This document shows positions 32,607 through 41,164 of a DNA stretch of 64,000 nucleotides, one piece after another (position 1 is the stretch's first letter; each line of letters starts with the position of its first letter). The DNA lies in the NCBI GenBank assembly GCA_035318985.1, contig DATHDP010000062.1:1-64000 (forward strand). The letters run 5' to 3'. A program made the position numbers and the translations under genes. Under the pieces are notes generated by a model. It was not told the origin of the DNA. It saw nothing but the letters and a program-made list of their open reading frames with translations, and ran no database searches. The stretch comes from VBAS01 sp035318985 (lineage in GTDB: Bacteria; Bacteroidota; Bacteroidia; Chitinophagales; Chitinophagaceae).

Positions 32607-34550
32607 ATGATCTCGAATTCAATTCATTCGAAGAAGATAACTATTGCCTCATTGTTAGTGGCGCTGGGAATTATTTATGGTGATATTGGCACCAGCCCAC
32701 TTTATGTATTAAAAGCAATTGTAGGTACCAGGGTAATTGATGAAACATTAGTACTTGGTGGTGTCTCCTGCATTTTCTGGACTTTGGTTTTTCAAACATC
32801 TATTAAATATATATGGCTAACATTAAAAGCAGATAACGATGGCGAAGGAGGCATCTTTTCTCTTTATGCATTGGTTAGACGTTACAGGAAAAACTTGGCG
32901 ATCGTTGCAATATTAGGTGCCACCACTTTATTAGCTGATGGCATTATCACACCACCCATTTCTGTTGCTTCAGCAATTGAAGGTTTAGATATTGTTATTC
33001 CCGGCATACCAACCGTTCCGATCGTCATTGTAATTATATCATTATTATTTTTCTTTCAGCGATTCGGAACACAAAAAGTTGGGATCACTTTCGGGCCGGC
33101 AATGATCATTTGGTTCGCGATGCTATTCATACTTGGAATAACGCAGATCACTCATTATCCTGCGATCATTAAAGCGCTGAGTCCCGTCTACGCTTATGAC
33201 TTACTCGCCAAATATCCACACGGTTTTTGGTTATTAGGCGCCGTCTTTCTTTGTACCACCGGAGCTGAAGCTTTATATTCTGATCTTGGACATTGTGGTA
33301 GAAAAAATATTCGCATAACGTGGGTATTTGTAAAAATATGCCTGATGATAAATTATATGGGACAAGCAGCATGGTTAATGCACCAGGGTTCGTCATTGCT
33401 CGATGGCCGTAATCCATTTTTTGAGATCATGCCTCATTGGTTTTTAATTCCGGGAATTATTATTGCGACTGCTGCTACCATCATTGCGTCACAGGCATTG
33501 ATCAGCGGATCATATACATTGATAAGTGAAGCAATGAATCTTAACTTTTGGCCAAGAGTTACAGTAAAACAACCTTCCGATCTGAAAGGACAGATCTATA
33601 TCCCAAGTGTGAATACAATTTTATGGTTCGGCTGTATACTCATGGTTTTATACTTTCAAAACTCAGCACACATGGAAGCTGCTTACGGTTTTTCCATCAC
33701 TATTGCCATGATGATGACTACAATTCTGCTCAGTTATTTCCTTTTATATAAACTAAAATGGAACAGATGGCTTGTGCTTGGGTTTCTTTGCATTTTCATT
33801 ATTACGGAATCATCTTTCTTTATTGCCAATGTTGCAAAGATCAAACAGCGATGGATGTTCCTGTTCTTTGAATTATTTATTTTCCTTACCATGTATATAT
33901 GGTATTATGCAAGAAAGATCAATAATCGTTTTGTAAAATTTACGGACATTGGTAAATATATTCCGAAGCTGAAAGAGCTAAGCGAAGATGATGCTATCCC
34001 AAAATTCTCTACGCATCTTATTTATCTTACTAAAGCCAACACCCGCTATCAAATAGAAGAAAAGATCATTCGTTCTATCTTTTCAAAAAAACCGAAACGA
34101 GCCGATGTTTATTGGTTCCTCCACATCAACCGGACTGAAGATCCTTATACATTAAGCTATGATGTATCAGAACTTTCAGATGATAAAGTGATAAAAGTGA
34201 ATATTAATGTTGGTTTCAGAATACAACCTAAAACCGAGATCTATTTTAAAAGAATTGTTCAGCACCTCGTTGCTAATAAAGAATTAAAACTGCATATACG
34301 ACCCGACGGTTCAACCCCCTATAACTCTGAACCGGATTTTAAATTTGTTGTTATAGAAAAATTCATTTCAATTGAAAATGAGTTTACTTTAAAGGAGGGT
34401 ATTTTGCTGAATACTTATTTCTTTCTGAAAAATTTAGGACAGCGGGATGAAAAAGCATTTGGTTTAGAAAAAAGCGATGTGGTTGTGGAAGAATACCCTT
34501 TGGTTTATCAACCAATGCACGAATTTGATCTAACAAGAACGAATGCTTAG
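32607..34550 (+). CDS. kup: Kup-family potassium uptake protein
   Basis: A 647-residue K+ transporter of the Kup/HAK/KT family. It starts with GIIYGDIGTSPLYVLK, the signature of the first helix, and has about twelve transmembrane helices followed by a ~200-residue cytoplasmic C-terminal domain. Other landmarks are ADNDGEGGIFSLYAL and TTGAEALYSDLGH. The family works as a K+/H+ symporter in the inner membrane. A TTG at 32586 would extend it by seven residues; the ATG at 32607 is preferred. It lies directly behind the kinase and regulator genes, so its expression is probably under their control. Confidence 0.94.
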   Translation: MISNSIHSKKITIASLLVALGIIYGDIGTSPLYVLKAIVGTRVIDETLVLGGVSCIFWTLVFQTSIKYIWLTLKADNDGEGGIFSLYALVRRYRKNLAIVAILGATTLLADGIITPPISVASAIEGLDIVIPGIPTVPIVIVIISLLFFFQRFGTQKVGITFGPAMIIWFAMLFILGITQITHYPAIIKALSPVYAYDLLAKYPHGFWLLGAVFLCTTGAEALYSDLGHCGRKNIRITWVFVKICLMINYMGQAAWLMHQGSSLLDGRNPFFEIMPHWFLIPGIIIATAATIIASQALISGSYTLISEAMNLNFWPRVTVKQPSDLKGQIYIPSVNTILWFGCILMVLYFQNSAHMEAAYGFSITIAMMMTTILLSYFLLYKLKWNRWLVLGFLCIFIITESSFFIANVAKIKQRWMFLFFELFIFLTMYIWYYARKINNRFVKFTDIGKYIPKLKELSEDDAIPKFSTHLIYLTKANTRYQIEEKIIRSIFSKKPKRADVYWFLHINRTEDPYTLSYDVSELSDDKVIKVNINVGFRIQPKTEIYFKRIVQHLVANKELKLHIRPDGSTPYNSEPDFKFVVIEKFISIENEFTLKEGILLNTYFFLKNLGQRDEKAFGLEKSDVVVEEYPLVYQPMHEFDLTRTNA

Positions 34551-34649
34551 CAAATGACAGTCTTCCATTATATTATTCATCTCTGACCAACGACGGCAAT
34601 AATTGCAATAAAAATTTCTGTTTGTTTCATAATTAATTATCTTGAACTC

Positions 34650-36176
34650 ATGAAACCAACGAGCATACGCAGTGTGATCCTTGCTTCTTCTGTCGGTACA
34701 CTCATTGAATGGTATGACTTTTATATTTTCGGAAGTCTTGCCACTGTTATTGCCAACCAGTTTTTTCCAAAGACAAATCCAACGGCTGCGTTGCTTTCAA
34801 CATTAGCAACTTTTGCAGCCGGCTTTATTGTTCGTCCTTTTGGTGCCCTGGTGTTTGGAAGATTGGGAGATCTTATTGGTCGCAAGTATACTTTTTTACT
34901 TACACTCATTATCATGGGTGGTTCAACTTTTGCGATCGGCCTTATTCCCTCTTATGAAACCATCGGTGTGTTTGCTCCAATTATTGTTCTTCTCTTAAGA
35001 TTATTACAAGGATTAGCACTGGGCGGTGAATATGGCGGCGCTGCAACTTATGTTGCTGAACATGCACCGGCAGATCGCAGAGGTTATTTCACTTCATGGA
35101 TCCAAACAACAGCAACTCTTGGTTTATTCTTATCTCTTGGTATTATTTTAATAACCAGGCATAGTCTTGATAGTGACAGGGCTATATCGATATCTAAATT
35201 CAATGATTGGGGCTGGCGTATTCCTTTTCTTGTTTCAATAATTCTCGTGGCTATTTCCATTTATATAAGACTAAAGATGAAAGAGTCCCCTTTGTTTTCA
35301 AAATTGAAAACCGAAGGAAAGACCTCTGTAAATCCATTAAAGGAAAGTTTTGCGCATAAAGGCAATTTGAAAATGGTGCTGCTTGCTTTATTCGGAGCAA
35401 CGATGGGACAAGGTGTTGTTTGGTACACCGGTCAGTTTTATGCTCAATCATTTATTGAAAATGTTTGTAAAATAGATTTTGAACAATCCCGGACTATTTT
35501 AATATGGGCCATACTTTTTGCAACGCCATTTTTTGTTGTATTCGGAAAATGGAGCGATAAGGTGGGACGAAAATGGATCATGCTAACAGGGATGTTTCTT
35601 GCCATTGTAACTTATCGACCGCTTTTTAATCAACTGTTTTCTATTTCAGATACAACGAATAAAAAAGAACTAGTTACAAGAAATGAAATAAAAACAAAGC
35701 TGGTCCCAATCGGCAATACAGGAAATTCATTAAGAACGGTAACCAGCACTCGTCATTATAAAGAAGGAATACGATTAATTGAAGCCAAAACCGATACACT
35801 TTATGCAGATGCAGGCAGGCTCACTTTAAAGCCTGATATCAAAACTTCAAAATTACTGGATGATGAAAACTATCGAATGATGGTCATTATAATTTTTGTT
35901 ATGGTCTTGTATGTAACAATGGTGTATGGCCCTATCGCTGCATTTCTTGTAGAATTGTTTCCGACAAAGATCCGGTACACTTCTATGAGCCTGCCTTATC
36001 ATATTGGCAATGGAGTATTTGGCGGATTAACTCCCTTTATCGCAACACTATTAACTACAATATATACTGGCGATAAACTGGTAGGACTTTATTATCCTAT
36101 AATCATAGCCGTGGTTTGCCTGGTGATTGGCGCATTTTATATTTCAAATAAAATTGACAAAAGGGTCAATGATTAA
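34650..36176 (+). CDS. MFS transporter, metabolite:H+ symporter (MHS) type, with central insertion
   Basis: A 508-residue twelve-helix transporter. The first helix has SSVGTLIEWYDFYIFG, typical of MHS members such as ProP and KgtP. The conserved loop GRLGDLIGRKYT follows helix 2, and GLALGGEYGGAATYVAEH marks helix 4. Between helices 8 and 9, about residues 325-410, there is an ~80-residue hydrophilic insertion with many K, T and D residues; ordinary MHS transporters have a short loop there. It probably imports an organic acid, proline or betaine. The small DUF6814-like gene follows and may encode a partner. Confidence 0.87.
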   Translation: MKPTSIRSVILASSVGTLIEWYDFYIFGSLATVIANQFFPKTNPTAALLSTLATFAAGFIVRPFGALVFGRLGDLIGRKYTFLLTLIIMGGSTFAIGLIPSYETIGVFAPIIVLLLRLLQGLALGGEYGGAATYVAEHAPADRRGYFTSWIQTTATLGLFLSLGIILITRHSLDSDRAISISKFNDWGWRIPFLVSIILVAISIYIRLKMKESPLFSKLKTEGKTSVNPLKESFAHKGNLKMVLLALFGATMGQGVVWYTGQFYAQSFIENVCKIDFEQSRTILIWAILFATPFFVVFGKWSDKVGRKWIMLTGMFLAIVTYRPLFNQLFSISDTTNKKELVTRNEIKTKLVPIGNTGNSLRTVTSTRHYKEGIRLIEAKTDTLYADAGRLTLKPDIKTSKLLDDENYRMMVIIIFVMVLYVTMVYGPIAAFLVELFPTKIRYTSMSLPYHIGNGVFGGLTPFIATLLTTIYTGDKLVGLYYPIIIAVVCLVIGAFYISNKIDKRVND

Positions 36177-36177
36177 A

Positions 36178-36197
36178 CCTGCCTGCCGGTAGGCAGG
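36178..36197. repeat. 20-bp palindromic repeat
   Basis: CCTGCCTGCC pairs with GGTAGGCAGG to give a near-perfect inverted repeat with a G-T pair, one base after the symporter stop. It is a common type of dispersed palindrome and may attenuate read-through into the next gene. Confidence 0.7.
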
Positions 36198-36206
36198 ATT
36201 TATTTT

Positions 36207-36446
36207 ATGAATACAATAAAAAGATTTGCAGGCATTGTTTGGATACTGATGGGGCCATTTGCCATTTTTTATCTTATTAAGACCGCAGCAGAAGAAATTG
36301 CAAAAAAACCTGTGATCGATACAAAGATCCAATGGATCGTTTTTGTGGTCATTTTTATTCCCATCGCTATTGGTCTAATGATTTTCGGCTGGTATGCCCT
36401 AAAAGGTGAATATGACCGTCTTCCAAAAAATTCAAACGAGTTATAA
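36207..36446 (+). CDS. Small two-helix membrane protein (DUF6814-like)
   Basis: A 79-residue protein with two hydrophobic helices at about 9-26 and 42-64, separated by AAEEIAKKPVIDTKIQW. The pattern matches the DUF6814 group found beside MHS transporters in Bacteroidota; the assignment is from memory of the family pattern. It lies 30 bases after the symporter and is probably co-transcribed with it. It may be a small accessory subunit. No catalytic residue is apparent. Confidence 0.75.
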   Translation: MNTIKRFAGIVWILMGPFAIFYLIKTAAEEIAKKPVIDTKIQWIVFVVIFIPIAIGLMIFGWYALKGEYDRLPKNSNEL

Positions 36447-36512
36447 GTAACATTTGTTTGTCATTAATCATTTTTTAATCCCCGAACGGCTCTCTTTTTC
36501 GCTATCATACAC

Positions 36513-36520
36513 TATTTTTG
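36513..36520 (+). promoter_or_regulatory. Candidate -7 element for the His-rich protein
   Basis: TATTTTTG matches TAnnTTTG and ends eight bases before the ATG at 36529. If this box is used, the mRNA would be almost leaderless, which also supports 36529 over the upstream start at 36454. Confidence 0.5.
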
Positions 36521-36528
36521 TCGCCTGG

Positions 36529-36891
36529 ATGAAAAGTAGACCCTTATATAAACTCAAGCATATAGTAGCCGCAACGGTTATGTTTTTCGCTTTGGCATGG
36601 CTTACAGTGAGTCTGCCATATGTGTATTCATTCCAGAAAGAATTGGCAAAACAGGAATCAAAGGCTGCTCCTGTCGATTCACCAGTAGACAATGAAGAAT
36701 CAAATCCATTGGCAAACACAACGGAAGAAAAAGCTCCTTCTTCCACCGTATCAGAAGAATGGCTTCATCACACTGACGAGCACAATTTTATTCTCAGCTA
36801 CAAATTAAATCATGATCATCGTCACTCTTACGATGTGTATGTAGCTTATCATGGGGAAGTACAATGCCCTCCTCCCAATTTTCTTTCATAA
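36529..36891 (+). CDS. Membrane-anchored protein with His-rich C-terminus
   Basis: A 120-residue protein. A hydrophobic helix at about 12-33 (IVAATVMFFALAWLTVSLPYV) anchors it, followed by a polar, acidic linker (about 40-75). The C-terminal 45 residues carry seven histidines between 80 and 108 (HH, DEH, NHDHRH, YH) and end in VQCPPPNF. An upstream ATG-type start at 36454 would add 25 residues, but the promoter-like box at 36513-36520 argues against it. It precedes a carbonic anhydrase and a SulP transporter by 150 bases. Metal binding is suggested by the histidines; the function is unknown. Confidence 0.7.
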   Translation: MKSRPLYKLKHIVAATVMFFALAWLTVSLPYVYSFQKELAKQESKAAPVDSPVDNEESNPLANTTEEKAPSSTVSEEWLHHTDEHNFILSYKLNHDHRHSYDVYVAYHGEVQCPPPNFLS

Positions 36892-37038
36892 ATATTCCCG
36901 GTTTTTAACATGTAAAACTTAGCAGGCATTGATATGCTTAAGCTGATCATTCGCTAATAGTATACCCGTGTGATAATGTATTGCGGCATTCGTTCGCATG
37001 CATATGCAAATTTATTTTTTCAATAAAAAATTTATGAA

Positions 37039-37716
37039 ATGAAAACGCATACCAAAGAATTCCTGGAAACGCTTACGCCACAACTGGCATTTGAAGTATT
37101 GAAAGATGGTAATAAAAGATTTATCAATAACCTGAAGATGAACCGTAACCTGCTTCAACAATTAGATGAGATACAGGACGGGCAACATCCATTTGCAGTA
37201 GTGCTTAGCTGTATGGACAGCCGCACATCCACTGAATTAATTTTTGACCAAGGACTCGGTGATATTTTCAGTATCCGCATCGCCGGGAATATTGTGAATG
37301 ATGATATAGTGGGCAGTATGGAATATGCCTGCAAAGTGAGCGGGTCAAAACTTATAGTTGTGCTTGGACACAGCCGATGCGGTGCCATTGACGGCGCAGT
37401 TGATCATGTAGAGATGGGAAATCTTACCGGTCTCTTAGAAAAGATAATGCCCGCCATTGAAAAAGCAGATGCAAATAATGATCATTCTGATCATGCGATC
37501 ATTAATGAAAAAGTGGCCTATGCCAATGTACTAAACAGCATGGAAGAAATATTGGAAAGAAGCTCGATAATCAGAACACTTTATAAAGAAGGAAAGATCG
37601 GGATCGTCGGCGGCATGTATAGCGTGGAAAACGGGAAGGTTCATTTTACAAAAAAAATGTTCAGTGATGCGGAGCCTCAACAAAACATGGCTACTGATAA
37701 AAACATTGCTGCTTAA
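37039..37716 (+). CDS. Beta-class carbonic anhydrase
   Basis: A 225-residue enzyme. Zinc ligands and catalytic dyad are C58, D60 and R62 in CMDSR, and H111 and C114 in HSRCG. FDQGLGDIFSIRIAGN is the other conserved block. It hydrates CO2 to bicarbonate. No signal peptide is seen, so it is cytosolic. It lies 18 bases before a SulP-type transporter gene and is likely co-transcribed; together they suggest bicarbonate handling. The C-terminal tail (EPQQNMATDKN) is unremarkable. Confidence 0.93.
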   Translation: MKTHTKEFLETLTPQLAFEVLKDGNKRFINNLKMNRNLLQQLDEIQDGQHPFAVVLSCMDSRTSTELIFDQGLGDIFSIRIAGNIVNDDIVGSMEYACKVSGSKLIVVLGHSRCGAIDGAVDHVEMGNLTGLLEKIMPAIEKADANNDHSDHAIINEKVAYANVLNSMEEILERSSIIRTLYKEGKIGIVGGMYSVENGKVHFTKKMFSDAEPQQNMATDKNIAA

Positions 37717-37734
37717 TTTCTAAAAAAATAATTT

Positions 37735-39090
37735 ATGGAAACAAAACAAACGATACTACAACGGTTAAAATTCTTTTTGAATCCCAATGATGGTCGTTAT
37801 GAAGACCTCAGTAAAGGAAATCTTACAAAAAATATTTTTCAAGATCTCACTGCCGGTTTAATAGTGGCTGCGGTTGCTATTCCATTGGCGATGGGATTCG
37901 CAATGGCGTCAGGTCTTAGACCCGAGCAAGGAATAGTTGGCGGCGCAATTGCCGGATTATTTGGTGCATTGTTCGGCGGGTCTAAATACCAGGTATATGG
38001 ACCAACTGCTGCATTCATTCCTGTTATTGCAGGATTGATGGCAACCTATAACCATGGATTCTTAGTTCTTGTTTCGATCATTGCCGGTATCATGCTTATG
38101 TTTTCCGGTTTATTTAAACTGGGTAAGTTAGTTGAAAAAGTTCCTCATTCGATCGTAGTGGGTTTTACCATCGGCATTGCAATAGTAATTGCTATGTCGC
38201 AGATCGGTGAAATATTGGGAAGTAAACAGAAAGTGGGTTACGGCATTATAACTCAACTACAATTTTTGGTAAATGAAATTGGTGCCGCAAATATTTTTGC
38301 TGTACTACTGGCATTGATAACATTCATTATTTGCAAAGCTTCATTAAAAATTTCAACCTTTGTTCCAGGACCATTGATCGCATTGGCATTTGGCTATATC
38401 GCAGTCAATACATTTTGGTCAGGTGCAGGTTTAATAAAGATCAGCGACAAGTTTGGAAGCATACCAACTGATTTTTCAAAAATTACAACGCCTTTACTTC
38501 CTGAAACATTTACAGCTAAAGTTGTTTTTGATATTTTCTATTATGCATTTGCCATTTACATCGTTGCGGCCATTGAAAGTTTATTATGCTCAAGAATGGC
38601 CGACCGAATGGCAAATAATAAAGGACTTCCATTTAATCCAAACAAAGAATTATGGGGACAAGGCATGGTAAATATTTTTACTCCTTTGTTCAATGGATTT
38701 CCGCATACAGGTGCATTAGCAAGAACAGCCGTCAACATTCGTCTTGGTGCTGTATCTCCACTCGCAGGTATTGCAAAATTTGTTTTTAAACTTTCATTAG
38801 CTGCCTTTCTTGCCATTTATCTTGAACAGGTTCCAATGGCTTGCATAGGAGGTATCCTTTTATACGTAGCCACCGGAATGGTAAAGGTGAAAGAGATAAA
38901 GGAAGTGCTTGGCATGAACAAGTATCATGTTGCACTGATGGTATACACGGCGGTAATGGTTCCTGCAATGGGATTTATGACGGCTGTGGTTTCAGCTATT
39001 CTTATTTACGCAGTTGGATATCGTTTCATAAACAAAAAACCCGCTGTTCATGTTGCAATGGAAGACAGTCGGGAAGAAAAAGTGGCTTAG
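37735..39090 (+). CDS. SulP-family inorganic anion transporter without STAS domain
   Basis: A 451-residue membrane transporter with about twelve to fourteen helices. Recognisable are DLTAGLIVAAVAIPLAMGFA in helix 1, the GPTAAFIPVIAGL segment, and FPHTGALARTAVN near residue 320. The chain ends soon after the last helix (INKKPAVH), so the C-terminal STAS domain of most SulP proteins is absent. Because two beta-carbonic anhydrases flank it, bicarbonate is a more likely substrate than sulfate; the family also includes BicA. Substrate is inferred. Confidence 0.9.
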   Translation: METKQTILQRLKFFLNPNDGRYEDLSKGNLTKNIFQDLTAGLIVAAVAIPLAMGFAMASGLRPEQGIVGGAIAGLFGALFGGSKYQVYGPTAAFIPVIAGLMATYNHGFLVLVSIIAGIMLMFSGLFKLGKLVEKVPHSIVVGFTIGIAIVIAMSQIGEILGSKQKVGYGIITQLQFLVNEIGAANIFAVLLALITFIICKASLKISTFVPGPLIALAFGYIAVNTFWSGAGLIKISDKFGSIPTDFSKITTPLLPETFTAKVVFDIFYYAFAIYIVAAIESLLCSRMADRMANNKGLPFNPNKELWGQGMVNIFTPLFNGFPHTGALARTAVNIRLGAVSPLAGIAKFVFKLSLAAFLAIYLEQVPMACIGGILLYVATGMVKVKEIKEVLGMNKYHVALMVYTAVMVPAMGFMTAVVSAILIYAVGYRFINKKPAVHVAMEDSREEKVA

Positions 39091-39116
39091 CAGTTGTTTT
39101 GTAATCCGTGATGTGA

Positions 39117-39150
39117 ACCCGGCCGGTGTCCACCGGCTGGATTTTTTTAT
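39117..39150 (+). terminator. Rho-independent terminator after SulP gene
   Basis: CCGGCCGGTG (39119-39128) pairs with CACCGGCTGG (39131-39140), with one G-T pair, and is followed by seven T. It separates the SulP gene from the second carbonic anhydrase. Confidence 0.9.
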
Positions 39151-39198
39151 TCATTTTAAAAACGAAGAAATATGAATCCGGCTAAGTAATTTCGGAAC

Positions 39199-39834
39199 AT
39201 GAAATCATACGAAAGGCTTTTACAGGAAAACAAGGAATGGGCCACCAGCAAGGTTGCCGTCGATCCTGAATACTTCGACAGGTTGTCACATATTCAAACA
39301 CCAGAATTTTTATGGATCGGTTGCAGCGACAGCCGTGTCCCTGCCAACGAGATAACAGGTACACAACCGGGTGAAATCTTCGTTCATCGCAATATTGCGA
39401 ATATGGTTGTGAATACCGATTCAAATGTCCTGAGTGTTTTGGAATATGCGGTAAACCATTTGAAAGTGAAACATATTATCGTATGCGGACATTATGGTTG
39501 CGGTGGAATAAAAGCAGCTATGTCAAACCATGATTACAAACAAGTGCTTAATATGTGGCTGCGTAATATAAAAGATGTGTATCGGTTGCATCGTGAAGAA
39601 CTCGACGCAATTCCTGATGAAGATCTGCGGGCTGATAGGCTTTGTGAATTAAATGTAAAAGAACAGGTGATGGATCTTGCCAAAACATCAATTGTGCAAC
39701 GTGCATGGAAGTATGAACAAAGACCCGATCTGCATGGATGGGTGTATGGTTTAAAAGATGGATTGATCAATCCTATATTTGAAATGAAAGCCGGAACACA
39801 TATTGATGGACTATACGAATATGATAATCTATAA
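39199..39834 (+). CDS. can: Beta-class carbonic anhydrase (Can type)
   Basis: A 211-residue enzyme of the E. coli Can type. Zinc ligands are C42, D44 and R46 in CSDSR, and H98 and C101 in HYGCGG. It has VHRNIANMV and the late RPDLHGWVYGLKDG segment that distinguishes Can from the enzyme at 37039. It would be cytosolic and supply bicarbonate for carboxylases. It has its own leader, since a terminator lies 49 bases before the start. Its stop overlaps that of the convergent nhaD by six bases. Confidence 0.93.
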   Translation: MKSYERLLQENKEWATSKVAVDPEYFDRLSHIQTPEFLWIGCSDSRVPANEITGTQPGEIFVHRNIANMVVNTDSNVLSVLEYAVNHLKVKHIIVCGHYGCGGIKAAMSNHDYKQVLNMWLRNIKDVYRLHREELDAIPDEDLRADRLCELNVKEQVMDLAKTSIVQRAWKYEQRPDLHGWVYGLKDGLINPIFEMKAGTHIDGLYEYDNL

Positions 39835-41100
39835 GTTCAGTAAATAATGCTGTAATAAAAAAACTCCTGCCCCTGCGAGATAACCAAGTATTGCAAGCCA
39901 TGCAATTTTTTTCAGGTACCAGCCAAACTCGATCCTTTCCATTCCCATTGCTGCAACACCCGCTGCCGAACCGATAATTAAAATACTTCCACCAGTACCA
40001 GAACAGTAAGCAAGAAATTCCCAAAAGAAATGATCAGTTGGATATTGATCTAAACTATACATGCCCTGTGCCGCTGCAACTAATGGTACATTATCAACAA
40101 TTGCTGAAAGAAATCCAATTATGATTGTAATGACGCTGATGTTTCCAATCGATTTATCAAGATAAGCAGCAAGTGAAGTCAGGATGCCGGTTGATTGCAA
40201 TGCGGACACAGCTAATAAAATTCCGAGAAAAAATAAAATGCTTGGTGTATCAATTTTTCGTAAAGCATGATTTACTGATAGCAATCCTTTTTCTGCTTCA
40301 TCTTTTCCGCTATGCACCATTTCAGTAAGCACCCACATCAGGCCCAATCCAAATATAATACCCATATATGGTGGTAAGCGGGTAATTGTTTGAAAGGCTG
40401 GAATAAATAATAGACTACAAAGTCCTATAATAAAAACAGCTTTTCTTTCATTGTTAGTAGAAAAAAGTTTTTCTTTTACTGTCTCACTTCGCTCTACGAC
40501 ACCTTTCATTTGTTTACTAATTATGAAAGCCGGAACAACAAAACAAATCATAGCGGGTATAAAGGTTTTAATAATGATGTTTACCGGGGTAATCTGCTGA
40601 CCGATCCACAACATAGTGGTGGTTACATCACCTATTGGGCTCCAGGCGCCTCCGGCATTGGCGGCAATTACAATAAGTCCTGCAAGCATCAGCCTGTCTT
40701 TATGTGAAGGAACAAGTTTTCTAACCAATGAGATCATTACGATGGCAGTAGTGAGATTATTAAGTACTGATGAAAGAAAAAAAGTAATGAAGCCAATGAT
40801 CCACACCAGTTTCTTTTTACTGGTACTTTGAATTCTTTCCGTAATGATCTCAAATCCATCGTGAGCATCAATGAGCTCAACTATCACCATGGAACCAAGT
40901 AAAAAGAAAAGTATCCCTGCGATTTCAGATAGATGATGCGATAAATTCTCAGAAACCAGCCCTTCTCCTGACAAAGAGTAAACAGCCCAGCAAATAACAC
41001 CTGTGAGCAATGCTGAAGCTGCTTTATTAATTTTTATCGATTGTTCAAAAGCAATAGCTAAGTATCCCGCAACAAATATGATGGCAATAATGATTGTCAT
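39829..41100 (-). CDS. nhaD: NhaD-type Na+/H+ antiporter
   Basis: A 423-residue antiporter of the IT/NhaD group with about twelve helices. Characteristic sequences are SSVLNNLTTAIVM (the conserved Asn pair and Thr), NAGGAWSPIGDVTTTMLW and the late DNVPLVAAAQGM. It exports Na+ in exchange for protons across the inner membrane. Around residues 201-208 the hydrophilic loop reads GVVERSET, encoded by a segment resembling the dispersed TTCGCT repeats. It is convergent with can. No regulatory gene is adjacent. Confidence 0.9.
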   Translation of the reverse strand: MTIIIAIIFVAGYLAIAFEQSIKINKAASALLTGVICWAVYSLSGEGLVSENLSHHLSEIAGILFFLLGSMVIVELIDAHDGFEIITERIQSTSKKKLVWIIGFITFFLSSVLNNLTTAIVMISLVRKLVPSHKDRLMLAGLIVIAANAGGAWSPIGDVTTTMLWIGQQITPVNIIIKTFIPAMICFVVPAFIISKQMKGVVERSETVKEKLFSTNNERKAVFIIGLCSLLFIPAFQTITRLPPYMGIIFGLGLMWVLTEMVHSGKDEAEKGLLSVNHALRKIDTPSILFFLGILLAVSALQSTGILTSLAAYLDKSIGNISVITIIIGFLSAIVDNVPLVAAAQGMYSLDQYPTDHFFWEFLAYCSGTGGSILIIGSAAGVAAMGMERIEFGWYLKKIAWLAILGYLAGAGVFLLQHYLLNL

Positions 41101-41164
41101 TAGAATCTAAAAATAAGAATTAGCTTTAAGACCGTTTTAAAAAAAGAGTATTAATAAATTCGGT

